DNA from: Sphingobium sp. Ant17
GTDB taxonomy: Bacteria; Pseudomonadota; Alphaproteobacteria; Sphingomonadales; Sphingomonadaceae
Direction of reading: 5' to 3'
DNA length: 44,357 bases
Assembly: GCF_000588875.1 (NCBI RefSeq)
Contig: NZ_JEMV01000028.1
Coordinates: 1-44,357, forward strand
Part shown: in pieces, positions 36,420 to 44,357 of the stretch
Numbering within the stretch: position 1 is the first letter of the stretch
How the letters are laid out: each line of letters starts with the position of its first letter
Notes under the pieces: generated by a model
What the model was told of the DNA's origin: nothing
The model's database searches: none
Seen by the model: the letters and a program-made list of their open reading frames with translations, nothing else
Translations under genes and position numbers: made by a program

Positions 36420-37786
36420 GATCCCAGTTCCTCTCTCGCCTGCGCGATCCGCGCGCGCACCTGAGCGGGTGCCGTTCCGCCATGGCTCGTCCGGCTCGCG
36501 ACCGACGCATCGACCGTCAGCACGGCATAGACGCGCGCGTCGATCCGCGCGTCGATCTGCGTGAGTGTCGCGATCGGCAGCTGGTCCAGCGGCACGCCCG
36601 CTGCCTCCGCCGCCGCCACCGCGCGCCCGGTGATATGATGCGCCTCGCGGAACGGAATGCCGCCCTCGCGCACCAGCCAGTCAGCAAGGTCCGTCGCGGT
36701 GGCGAAACCGCTTTCGGCCAGGCCGCGCATCCGGTCGGTGCGGAACGTCACCGTTTCGATCATGCCGGTCATCGCCGCGATCGACAGGCCGAGCAGGTCA
36801 TGCGCCTCGAACACCGGCGGCTTGTCGTCCTGCATATCCTTCGAATAAGCGAGCGGGAGGCCCTTCATCGTCACGCAGAGTGCGGTCATGCAGCCCATGA
36901 TCCGCCCGGCATGGCCGCGCACCAGTTCGGCCGCATCGGGATTGCGCTTTTGCGGCATGATCGAACTGCCGGTCGAATAGGCATCGGGCAACTTGACGAA
37001 GCCGAAGGGCTGGCTTGCCCAGATGATGAACTCCTCCGCCAGCCGGGACAGATGCAGCGATGCCTGCGTCGCCGCCATCAGGTAATCGAGCGCGAAGTCG
37101 CGGTCGGATACGCTGTCCAGGCTGTTATCGGTCGGCCGGGCAAAGCCCAGAGCCTCCGCCGTCGCCTGGCGATCGATGGGAAAGCCGGTGCCGGCAAGCG
37201 CCGCTGCACCCAGCGGACATTCATCGGCGCGCGCCCGCGCATCGGCAAAGCGGCTGCGGTCGCGCCGCACCATTTCATAATAGGCCATCAGATGATGGCC
37301 GAGCGTCACCGGCTGCGCCGATTGCAGATGGGTGAAGCCCGGCATCACCGCATCGGCATGCTCGTCGGCCCGTGCGAGCAGGGCGCGCTGGAGACCAAGC
37401 AGGCCCGCCTCCACTTCGTCGATCGCATCGCGCACCCACAGGCGGAAATCGGTCGCCACCTGATCATTGCGGCTGCGCGCGGTGTGCAAGCGCCCGGCAA
37501 TCGGCCCGATCAGCTGCGCCAACCGCGACTCCGTGACCATATGAATGTCTTCGAGGTCGAGGTCGACGGGCACGCCATCGGCTTCATATTCCGCCGCGAT
37601 CCGGTTCAGACCTTCGGTAATCGCCTGTGCATCCTCGCCCTCGACGATGCCCTGCTGGGCCAGCATCGCGACATGCGCCTTGGACCCGGCGATATCTTGT
37701 TGCCACAAACGCTTGTCGAAAGGGATGGAGGCATTTATCTCGCGCATGATCGAAGCGGGGCCGGCCGCGAACCGGCCACCCCACAT
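36416..37786 (-). CDS. argH: argininosuccinate lyase
   Basis: 456 residues from ATG 37786 ([20 protein letters not shown]), the standard ArgH start; the extension to 37960 is not conserved and crosses tlpA. Fumarase-superfamily signature [12 protein letters not shown] is present, plus [12 protein letters not shown] and the catalytic His in [16 protein letters not shown]. Splits argininosuccinate into arginine and fumarate, the last arginine step. Start codon overlaps that region of the divergent TlpA gene. Confidence 0.96.
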   Translation of the reverse strand: MWGGRFAAGPASIMREINASIPFDKRLWQQDIAGSKAHVAMLAQQGIVEGEDAQAITEGLNRIAAEYEADGVPVDLDLEDIHMVTESRLAQLIGPIAGRLHTARSRNDQVATDFRLWVRDAIDEVEAGLLGLQRALLARADEHADAVMPGFTHLQSAQPVTLGHHLMAYYEMVRRDRSRFADARARADECPLGAAALAGTGFPIDRQATAEALGFARPTDNSLDSVSDRDFALDYLMAATQASLHLSRLAEEFIIWASQPFGFVKLPDAYSTGSSIMPQKRNPDAAELVRGHAGRIMGCMTALCVTMKGLPLAYSKDMQDDKPPVFEAHDLLGLSIAAMTGMIETVTFRTDRMRGLAESGFATATDLADWLVREGGIPFREAHHITGRAVAAAEAAGVPLDQLPIATLTQIDARIDARVYAVLTVDASVASRTSHGGTAPAQVRARIAQAREELGS

Positions 37787-37805
37787 GCTGTTGGAGCCTT
37801 CTCCC

Positions 37806-38423
37806 TTGGAACCTGTTTCGCGCGCGCTAATGATACTGCTCCTGGCTGCCGGTCTGGCGGCTTGCGATAGGCAATCGCCGCCCGCTGGGCAAGCCAATGC
37901 AAGCATGAGCGGCGAGGTTCCCGCATCCGGGAATGCGACGACGGACAGCGAAGCGTTCAACTATCGGCTCGATCGCAGCAAGGCGGGGACGGCCGCGCCG
38001 ACCTTTGCCTTCCAGAACCCCGATGGCGGCGAGGCGACGCTGCAGGATTTTGCCGGACGGCCGATGCTGGTCAATTTATGGGCGACCTGGTGCACGCCGT
38101 GCGTCGCGGAAATGCCGACGCTCGACCGGATCGCGGCCACCTATGGTCCCAAGGGGCTAGCCGTCCTCACCATCTCGCAGGACAATCAGGGCGAAAAGGC
38201 GGTAAAGCCCTTTTTCGCCAAGCATGACCTGCCCCATCTCAAGGGCTGGGCCGACCCCGACAATCAGTTCGGCTTCGACTATGCCACCGGCCTGTTGCCC
38301 ACTACCGTCCTCTATGACGCGCAGGGCAAGGAAATGGTCCGGGTGATCGGCGCGATGGACTGGGAAGGGGCCGAAGCCAAGGCGCTGATCGACGCCGCCA
38401 TGGCTCCTGAACGCAAACAGTAA
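37806..38423 (+). CDS. TlpA-family thioredoxin-like lipoprotein
   Basis: About 205 residues. Lipoprotein signal [16 protein letters not shown], a linker rich in polar residues, then a thioredoxin fold (about 65-195) with active site [13 protein letters not shown] and cis-proline in LLPTTVLYD. It is a periplasm-facing thiol reductase, in TlpA typically serving cytochrome oxidase or c-type cytochrome assembly. I chose TTG 37806 since GGAG lies nine bases upstream; ATG 37785, inside the argH start codon, and ATG 37830 are alternatives. Divergence of tlpA from argH is common in alphaproteobacteria. Confidence 0.88.
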   Translation: MEPVSRALMILLLAAGLAACDRQSPPAGQANASMSGEVPASGNATTDSEAFNYRLDRSKAGTAAPTFAFQNPDGGEATLQDFAGRPMLVNLWATWCTPCVAEMPTLDRIAATYGPKGLAVLTISQDNQGEKAVKPFFAKHDLPHLKGWADPDNQFGFDYATGLLPTTVLYDAQGKEMVRVIGAMDWEGAEAKALIDAAMAPERKQ

Positions 38424-38478
38424 AGCGGCGCTAGAACGAACGGATCGACATAATCCACCATGCCAGTTGCATGCAAAG

Positions 38479-38511
38479 TGCATTATCTACAATGCAAAAT
38501 TGGCAATTGCC
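38479..38511. promoter_or_regulatory. inverted repeats upstream of the TonB-receptor gene
   Basis: TGCATT-N6-AATGCA (38479-38496) is a perfect inverted repeat, and GGCAATTGCC (38502-38511) a perfect 10-base palindrome. They lie in the AT-rich 246-base gap 38424-38669, which otherwise holds no supported gene. They look like binding sites for an unknown regulator of the receptor. Confidence 0.45.
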
Positions 38512-38632
38512 GAAAATCGTAGAAGACAATTACTCTGATGATTCGCCGTTCGGACAAGCGACAGCAAATATTGCACTTTTACTTAAAAAATTGTGCGGCG
38601 CAGTAGAGGCTTTGCCTAGACCAATCGTCAAA

Positions 38633-38664
38633 CCCCCTGTCATCAACAATGCAATAACAGGGGG
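38633..38664 (+). promoter_or_regulatory. hairpin covering the ribosome binding site of the TonB-receptor gene
   Basis: CCCCCTGT (38633-38640) pairs perfectly with ACAGGGGG (38657-38664) across a 16-base loop. The right arm is the only Shine-Dalgarno-like sequence before ATG 38670, so the fold would hide it. The loop carries another AATGCAA, echoing the upstream repeat. Confidence 0.55.
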
Positions 38665-38669
38665 CATGA

Positions 38670-41284
38670 ATGACACGCTTGTCAGCGCTTAAACTTTCAT
38701 TGATTCTCGCTTCGTCTTGGTCCGCTTGCGCGCTGGCTCAGGAAGCACCGCAGGAACCACAGGTCGATGAGGGCAGCGCCATCATCGTCACCGGCACGCG
38801 CGCCGTGGGCATGCAGGCCACAGATAGTGCTGCGCCGATCCAGGTGTTAGGTCAGGATGCGATCGCACGGGTCGGCCAACCGAACCTCAACCAAGTTCTG
38901 ACCCAGATCGTCCCGAGCTTCACGGCGCAGACACAGGGCACCGATCTTTCCAGCTTCTCGCTGTCCGCTCGCCTGCGCGCCTCAGCCCGAACCACACGCT
39001 GGTTCTGGTCAACGGCAAGCGCCGTCACGGTAACGCCATTCTGCAGGTTCTCGGCGCCTTCTCCGGTTCGGCCGCACCTAGCATCGACCTCATTCCGCCA
39101 GATGCCGTATCGCAGGTCGAAGTCTTCCAGGAAGGCGCGGCCGCCGTCTATGGTACGGACGCGATTGCGGGCGTCATCAACTTCATCCTCAAGGACGAAG
39201 CCGAAGGCGGCTCTTTCAAGGTCACCGGTGGTCAATATTATGACAGCCAGGGCGAGTTGTTCTCGGTCTCGGGCAATTATGGCGTCAAACTGGGCGAAGA
39301 TGGCTTTCTCAACGTAAGCCTGTTCCACCGCCGCCAGGATTATACGACCCTGGGTGAGGGCCAGGTCCAGGTGACGAAGCCGGACGGCACGCTTCAACCC
39401 AATGCGCCTGCGCAATGGGCCAATCTGGCCGGTGACGCGCTCGCCAATATCAATGGCGGTCAACCCAAGACCGAACTGAACCTGCTGTTCTACAATGCTG
39501 GCTATGATTTCGGCGGCGTCGAAGTGTATAGCTTTGGCGATCTTTCCCGTCGCGAAGGCTGGGCCAAGCAGGGCTACCGTCATCCCAAGCGCATCTGTTA
39601 CGAGGCCGGAAACCTGGGCGGCGGCGTGACCCCGGCGGCCTACGACCCCAGCATCTGCTACAGTGACACCGGCGTTAACGGCATGGTCCCGCTGCAGCAT
39701 GTGATCGAAGATGAATATAGCTTCACGGTCGGTGCCAGGGGCGAATTTGGCGGCGGCTGGAACTATGACCTCAGCACCACTTACGCCAATCAGAAGAATG
39801 ATATCTGGACCGAAAATTCCGCCCATCGCGAGGTATGGCAGGAAAGCTATGCCGCATCGCTGGCCGGGATCGGTACCCCCAACACGCCCGACAAGGCCTA
39901 TGATGGCGGCTTCCGTCTGAGCCAGACCACCGTGACCGCCGACATCCGCAAGGAATTCGAAGTCGGCATGGCCGCGCCACTGACCTTTGCCTTTGGTGGT
40001 GAATATCGCAAAGACACCTATGAAATCGTCCAGGGCGATTTCTATTCGACCTACAAGACGGGCGTGCAGTCCTTCCCCGGCTACAAGGCGACCGACGCTG
40101 GTCGTTTCAAGCGCAGTTCGCGTGCCGGCTATGTCAACTTCATCGCCCAGCCGGTCGAAGGCTGGACGGTCGATCTGGCCGGCCGCTATGAAGATTATAC
40201 CGACTTTGGCGACACTCTGATCGGCAAGATCACCACGCGCTACGACTTCTCGGACGCCATCGCCATCCGCGGCACCGCCAGCACCGGCTTCCGCGCACCG
40301 TCGCTCGCCGAACAGAAATATTCGACGATCAACGTGGGGCCAACCAGCGCCGTGGCCCAGTTGCCTGCGGGCAGCCCGGCGGCGGCTTTGCTTGGCTTCG
40401 ACTCGCTTGGCCCTGAAAAGTCCAAAAACTTCTCGGCGGGCATCGTGCTGCGGCCTGTGCCCAAACTGGCCATCACGGTCGATGCCTATATGATCAAGAT
40501 CAAGGATCGCATTGCCGCCACGGCATCGCGTAACGCTGTCCAGGGTGGCGTCGTCCAGCCAGGCGCTGCTGCGATCTTCGACGCGCTTGCAGCAGCAGGC
40601 ATCGTCCTTGATACCGCTTTGCAGACTGTGGGCGTTCAGAGCTTCACCAACGGTATCGATACCCGGACGACTGGCGTCGATTTCTCGATCAGCTACCCGG
40701 TGGCGCTGGACTTCGGCTCGCTAGCCCTGTCGCTCAACGGCAACTACAACAAGACGAAGATCACCAACAACAAGGTCGGCTATCCGCTGTTCAACGCGGC
40801 GTCGGAAAGCAACATCGAAGATACGACGCCGAAATATAAGGTCGGCTTCGGCGCTCTGCTCAAGGCGGGCAAGTTGAGCGTCAACCTGCGCGAAACCCTC
40901 TATGCCAAGACGAGCGTCCTGGTTCGGCCGGGTGTAGGCAGCGGCGTAGTGCCGGAAGGCGGCTTCCTGATCGCCGATGGTGCTCTGGTCAATGGCGTGA
41001 ACGCGAACCAGTTGTATTTCAATGGCGTGGTCAAGGCGGCGGTCATCACCGATCTCGAAGTCGGCTATGACTTCACCGACAATGTGACCTTCTCGCTCGG
41101 TGCGAACAACCTGTTCGACAAGGTGCCTGAAGTACCCAAGATGGTGACGGGCGCTGGCGTAGTCGTCAATCCGGGCGTGTCGCCTTACCAAAATGGTGCG
41201 GGTTCCTATAACAGCCCCTATGGCCATGGTGCTTACGGCACGGCGGGCGGCTATTACTACGCACGCATCGACTTCAAATTCTAA
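38670..41284 (+). CDS. TonB-dependent outer-membrane receptor (apparent frameshift)
   Basis: About 871 residues once repaired. Signal MTRLSALKLSLILASSWSAC..LAQ, then the TonB box-like IIVTGTRAVGMQATDSAAPI and plug domain, and a barrel ending in YYYARIDFKF with terminal Phe. Near 38975 the frame breaks inside the plug; one added base turns SARLR into SARLRGLSPNHTLVLVNGKR and joins VFQEGAAAVYGTDAIAGVIN. ASTGFRAPSLAEQKYSTINV is the conserved barrel entry motif. It imports a scarce substrate using TonB energy. The downstream exported PLP enzymes and RidA suggest an amine- or amino-acid-bearing ligand rather than iron, which is inference. A strong terminator follows. Confidence 0.9.
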
Positions 41285-41300
41285 ATCACGTCACGAAGGA

Positions 41301-41330
41301 GGGCCGGTTCGGGAACGAACCGGCCCTTTT
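41301..41330 (+). terminator. strong terminator/attenuator after the TonB receptor
   Basis: GGGCCGGTTCG (41301-41311) and CGAACCGGCCC (41316-41326) are perfect arms around GGAA, followed by TTTT. It separates the receptor from the three enzyme genes, whose own start lies 19 bases on, so they depend on read-through or on an unseen promoter. Confidence 0.85.
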
Positions 41331-41348
41331 CCTATGGAGGGTGCCTGC

Positions 41349-42485
41349 ATGACCGGATCGTCCGACAGCCTGTCCCGCCGCATGTTGATGCGCGGCGCGG
41401 TTGGGGCCACTGCCCTGACCACCGCCGCCCCTGCCCTGGCCCAGCGCGGGCGCAAGGTCGATCTGCCCGACGATCCGGCCGCTATGGTCGCGAGCCTGAC
41501 CGATGGCATCTTCCTCAACAGCAATGAACATCCCGTCGGCCCCGGCGCTGCGGCGCTTGCCGCACTGGCCAAGCTGCCGCCTTTGTCGGGGCGCTATGGC
41601 ATGGCGTTCGCCGCCAAGCTGGAAAGCCTGTTCGCGCGGCAGAATGGCTTGTCCCCCGAACAGGTGCAGGTCCATCCCGGCTCCTTCATGCCGCTCCGCT
41701 CGGTCGCGCTCACCTATTCCTCGACCGATCGCCCCATCGCCTATTTCGAGCCGACCTTCGACCAAGGTTTCCTGGGGCTTGGCAACCAGAGCGTGACGCG
41801 ATCGGTCGCCGTGCCGCTGTCGGGCGATTTCGCCGCAGACCCACGCAAATTGCTCGCCGCTGCACCGAATGCGGGCGTCTATTATCTGTGCAATCCCAAT
41901 AACCCGACGGGCCTCGTCACGGCGCGGGCCGACATCGATTGGCTGCTCGCCAACAAGCCCAAAGGCGCGATCCTGCTGATCGATGAAGCCTATATCGATT
42001 TCAGCGATGCCCGGACCTGCCTCGATCTGGTCGCGAGTGGCGCGGACGTGCTGGTGACGCGGACCTTTTCCAAGATTTACGGCCTTGCGGGCTTGCGCTG
42101 CGGCCTGATCGCAGGGCGCAAGGATCTGCTCGACGGCATGGCCCGCTATGGCACCAACATTACCCCCATGCCCGCCGTGATCGCGGCGGAGGCGAGCCTG
42201 CTCGACCCCACGCTGCTGCCCGCGCGCAAGGCCGAGAACAAGGCGGTGCGCGAGGATCTCTACCGCTGGCTCGACGCGCAGGGGCTGCGCTACCTCCCCT
42301 CGCAGGCGAGCTTCGCGATGATCCATGTCGGCCGCCCCGGTGCCGATGTGACTGCCACGCTCGCAGCGCAGAAAATCTATATTGGCGGCCCGCGCAAATA
42401 TATGGACGACTGGGTCCGCGTCTCGTTCGGCACACCGGCCGAAATGCAGGCATTCAAGGCTGCGCTGCTCAAAGCGCTGGCATGA
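41349..42485 (+). CDS. Tat-exported class I/II PLP aminotransferase (HisC-like)
   Basis: 378 residues. A Tat signal, SLSRRMLMRGAVGATALTTA ending APALA, precedes a fold-type I aminotransferase with NSNEHPVGPG, YYLCNPNNPTGLVTA, LLIDEAYIDFSD (Asp that holds the pyridine N) and TRTFSKIYGLAGLRCG with the Schiff-base Lys. HisC-like enzymes move the amino group of histidinol phosphate, but the Tat signal places this one in the periplasm, so another substrate is likely. GGAGGGTGCCTGC gives a good ribosome binding site for ATG 41349. The end overlaps the next gene by four bases. Confidence 0.9.
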   Translation: MTGSSDSLSRRMLMRGAVGATALTTAAPALAQRGRKVDLPDDPAAMVASLTDGIFLNSNEHPVGPGAAALAALAKLPPLSGRYGMAFAAKLESLFARQNGLSPEQVQVHPGSFMPLRSVALTYSSTDRPIAYFEPTFDQGFLGLGNQSVTRSVAVPLSGDFAADPRKLLAAAPNAGVYYLCNPNNPTGLVTARADIDWLLANKPKGAILLIDEAYIDFSDARTCLDLVASGADVLVTRTFSKIYGLAGLRCGLIAGRKDLLDGMARYGTNITPMPAVIAAEASLLDPTLLPARKAENKAVREDLYRWLDAQGLRYLPSQASFAMIHVGRPGADVTATLAAQKIYIGGPRKYMDDWVRVSFGTPAEMQAFKAALLKALA

Positions 42486-43735
42486 GCCTTAGCCGTCGCG
42501 AGGCGCTGGGTGCGGCGGTGGCGCTGCCGTTGGCTGTGCAGGCAGCGCGCGCGGCCACGCCGACCTTGCCCGATAAGGCCGGCTTTGCCGCCACGCCGGT
42601 CGCCTATCTCGACAGTGCCTCGACCCATCCGATCAGCCTGGGCGCGCGCGCGGCGATGGACGCCTATGTCGCGACCCGCACGCTCGACCCCACCGCCGCC
42701 GCCCGCAAGCCGGTAGATCGGGCCGGAGTCATCGCCAAATTCGCGCGCCTTGTGAACGCCGACGCGGACGAAATCACCTGGGTCGAATCCACCACCATGG
42801 GCGAGCAGGCGGTGCTGCGCGCGCTCGGCTTTCCCGCCAACAAGGGCCGCGTGGTCACCGACACGCTGCATTTCTACGCCGCCTTCCCCATGTATCTGGA
42901 AATGGCCAAACAGGGCGTCGATGTCGCCTGGGTCAAGGCGCGCGCGGGGCGTATCGAATTGGACGATATGGCGCGCGCCATCACGCCCGGCACCCGACTC
43001 GTCAGCCTTTCGCTCGTGTCGACCTATAATGGCTTCCAGCATGACCTGAAGGCGGTGTGCGACCTGGCGCACAAGGTCGGCGCGCTGGTCTATGCCGACA
43101 TCATCCATGCGGCGGGGGCCGTCCCGCTCGATCTCCACGCCAGCGGCGTCGATTTCGCCGCCTGCGCCAGCTATAAATGGCTGATGGGGGATTTCGGGCT
43201 TGGCTTCCTCTACGCGCGGCGCGGCGTGTGGGACCAACTGCCCCGTACCGAATATGGCTATTATGGCTTTGCCGCACCCGACGCTCCGCCGGGCATTGGG
43301 CTTTCGCCGCCGCAGACCCATGCCTATCCGCTCGATCCGCCGGGCAACGCGCCGGTCAGCTATGCCATCCGCACAGGCGCGCTCGGCCATTTTGCGACCG
43401 GCACCTACGCGCAGGCGATCGTTGCCGCGCTCGACCATTCGCTCGACTATATCGGCCGCCTGTCGGTGCCCGCCATCCAGGCGCACGCCCAACAGTTGAT
43501 TGCCCCCTTGCGCGACGGCCTGCGCGCCAAGGGCTATGCGATCGTCACCCCGCCGGGCACTACAACCCCGCTGCTGAGCGCGCTGCTGCCCGGTGCCAAA
43601 GCGCGGCTGTCGGACCCGCTGGCCAAGGCGGGGGTGCGTGTGTCGCTGCACGATCATCATCTGCGCGTCTCGCCATCGGTGTTCAACGATGCGACAGATG
43701 TCGAACGGCTGCTCGCCGCCCTGCCCCGCGCCTGA
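42482..43735 (+). CDS. Tat-exported class V aminotransferase-like PLP enzyme
   Basis: 417 residues. Tat signal MSLSRREALGAAVALPLAVQ then AARA. The body is a class V fold (cysteine desulfurase / isopenicillin N epimerase type): VAYLDSASTHPISLGARAAM, SLVSTYNGFQHDLKAVCDLA, YADIIHAAGAVPLDL, and CASYKWLMGDFGLGFLYARR with the Schiff-base Lys. No desulfurase cysteine loop can be recognised, so an epimerase, lyase or deaminase is more likely than a sulfur donor. ATG overlaps the previous stop (ATGA), so the two enzymes are made together. Confidence 0.88.
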   Translation: MSLSRREALGAAVALPLAVQAARAATPTLPDKAGFAATPVAYLDSASTHPISLGARAAMDAYVATRTLDPTAAARKPVDRAGVIAKFARLVNADADEITWVESTTMGEQAVLRALGFPANKGRVVTDTLHFYAAFPMYLEMAKQGVDVAWVKARAGRIELDDMARAITPGTRLVSLSLVSTYNGFQHDLKAVCDLAHKVGALVYADIIHAAGAVPLDLHASGVDFAACASYKWLMGDFGLGFLYARRGVWDQLPRTEYGYYGFAAPDAPPGIGLSPPQTHAYPLDPPGNAPVSYAIRTGALGHFATGTYAQAIVAALDHSLDYIGRLSVPAIQAHAQQLIAPLRDGLRAKGYAIVTPPGTTTPLLSALLPGAKARLSDPLAKAGVRVSLHDHHLRVSPSVFNDATDVERLLAALPRA

Positions 43736-43750
43736 TATTTGGAGAGACTG

Positions 43751-44236
43751 ATGGTCCGCCTGATCCCCGCCGCCCTGCTGCTCGCCGCCTCGCCTGCATG
43801 GGCGCAACCCGCCCCCGCGCCGCAGCCCATGCCCGCCAGCCTGCCCTTCTCCCCCGCCATCCGGGTGGGCGACATTCTCTATATGTCGGGGCAGATCGGC
43901 CAGGTGCCGGAAGGCTTGGACGCGCATAAGGAGGGATTCGACGCGGCCGTCAGGGGGGCGATGGATGCGATCGGCGGCATCCTCAAGGATAATGGTCTCG
44001 ATTTTGGCGACGTCGTCAAATGCACGGTCATGCTGGACGACATGGCCGACTGGCCCCGCTTCAACGCCGCCTATACGCCCTATTTCGCGGGGAAACGCCT
44101 GCCCACCCGTAGCGCTTTCGGCGCGGACGGCCTTGCGCTCGGCGCGCCGCTGGAAGTGGAATGTATCGCGGCTTATACTTCACCAACTGCCGTTCGTCCT
44201 GAGCCTGTCGAAGGACGCGCGCCAACCTATCCCTGA
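43751..44236 (+). CDS. secreted RidA-family enamine/imine deaminase
   Basis: 161 residues from ATG 43751 after GGAGAGACTG. Sec signal MVRLIPAALLLAASPAWA|Q. The RidA fold holds GDILYMSGQIGQVPEG, VVKCTVMLDDMADWPRFNAA, catalytic Arg in LPTRSAFGADG and Glu in LEVECIAAY. RidA hydrolyses reactive enamines and imines released by PLP enzymes. Its export together with two exported PLP enzymes suggests the same task in the periplasm. The last ten or so residues (VRPEPVEG and following) are encoded by a dispersed repeat, beyond the usual RidA end. Confidence 0.88.
   Translation: MVRLIPAALLLAASPAWAQPAPAPQPMPASLPFSPAIRVGDILYMSGQIGQVPEGLDAHKEGFDAAVRGAMDAIGGILKDNGLDFGDVVKCTVMLDDMADWPRFNAAYTPYFAGKRLPTRSAFGADGLALGAPLEVECIAAYTSPTAVRPEPVEGRAPTYP
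44190..44217. repeat. half copy of the CCGTTCG repeat forming the end of the RidA gene
   Basis: CCGTTCGTCCTGAGCCTGTC with GAAGGACG matches one arm of the family at 3608 and 9623. It is read in frame as VRPEPVEG and supplies the C-terminus of the secreted RidA. An inverse partner arm is not seen before the window ends. Confidence 0.75.
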
Positions 44237-44357
44237 TCCTGTCGATTGCGTGCCAACAGGCTCAAACGCGCCCAGTCACCATCAATCAGCGCCTGTTTCT
44301 TCGCACGGCTCCAGCCCTTGATCCGTCGCTCAGCTGTCAAGGCTTCGTCGCGGGTGC
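44227..44357 (-). CDS. GIY-YIG nuclease family protein, C-terminal fragment
   Basis: Only the last 42 codons are in the window, running off the right edge. The peptide TRDEALTAERRIKGWSRAKK leads to QALIDGDWARLSLLARNR. The EALxAExxIKGWxRAKKxALI pattern is characteristic of the end of small GIY-YIG (UPF0213/YhbQ-like) proteins. The catalytic GIY-YIG part lies outside. Stop TAG is 44227-44229, overlapping the end of the RidA gene. Confidence 0.72.
   Translation of the reverse strand, partial: TRDEALTAERRIKGWSRAKKQALIDGDWARLSLLARNRQDQG

Noticed and set aside
38471..38692. 73-codon frame in the TonB-receptor leader
   Set aside because: It overlaps the receptor start and covers the inverted repeats and hairpin; no ribosome binding site and no resemblance to known proteins.

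Overview
The window looks like a chromosomal stretch of a sphingomonad (Alphaproteobacteria, Sphingomonadales; Sphingobium/Sphingomonas-like). The DNA is GC-rich and codon use is strongly GC3-biased. The gene set fits this group: aceA divergent from a ScfR/RamB-type regulator, split MetH with an ArsR-methyltransferase regulator, the fds formate dehydrogenase cluster, and argH-tlpA/lptM-like/lysA. Four families of short palindromic repeats common in such genomes sit between genes and, in two places, inside them. I see no rRNA, tRNA, CRISPR array, prophage or insertion sequence.

Layout. 1-3.6 kb: isocitrate lyase and its probable regulator. 3.7-6.9 kb: an accessory patch with a secreted beta-helix protein, a small helix-turn-helix protein, an AT-richer PIN-like nuclease gene and a decayed secreted-protein gene. 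7-12.8 kb: a methionine-cycle operon (sahR-like regulator, metF, homocysteine methyltransferase module, MetH core), all on the minus strand behind one operator. 13-16.6 kb: small lipoproteins, a glycine-zipper protein, a phytase-like esterase, rpmB and tadA. 16.5-18.8 kb: a large GT-C-like membrane protein divergent from GtrA. 19-26.8 kb: NAD-linked formate dehydrogenase (fdsG, B, A, D, fdhD) with a LysR regulator and mobA for the Mo cofactor. 26.8-33.4 kb: an ABC-F ATPase and a tripartite drug-efflux operon divergent from its TetR regulator. 33.5-38.4 kb: a receiver-domain protein, a precorrin-2 dehydrogenase, lysA, an LptM-like lipoprotein, argH and a TlpA-like lipoprotein. 38.4-44.3 kb: a TonB-dependent receptor followed by two Tat-exported PLP-enzyme homologues and a secreted RidA; a GIY-YIG gene runs off the end.

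The most interesting candidate system is the last block: an outer-membrane receptor plus two PLP enzymes that appear to be exported folded by Tat, plus a periplasmic RidA. PLP/RidA chemistry is normally cytosolic, so this suggests periplasmic amine processing of an imported substrate. Other notable points are a palindromic repeat inserted in frame inside fdsB between its cluster cysteines; OxyR-like ATAG-N7-CTAT boxes in front of both fds and the LysR/mobA pair; a perfect operator overlapping an apparently leaderless promoter for the methionine operon; and a hairpin that would cover the TonB-receptor ribosome binding site.

Caution: at least eight otherwise well-conserved genes or gene ends are broken by what look like single missing bases (aceA, beta-helix gene, the 6.6-kb gene twice, the tadA/GT-C overlap, the GT-C 5' part, fdsB, emrA-like gene, TonB receptor). 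All shifts have the same sign. I read this as residual sequencing deletions rather than biology, and I give whole-gene coordinates for those genes.
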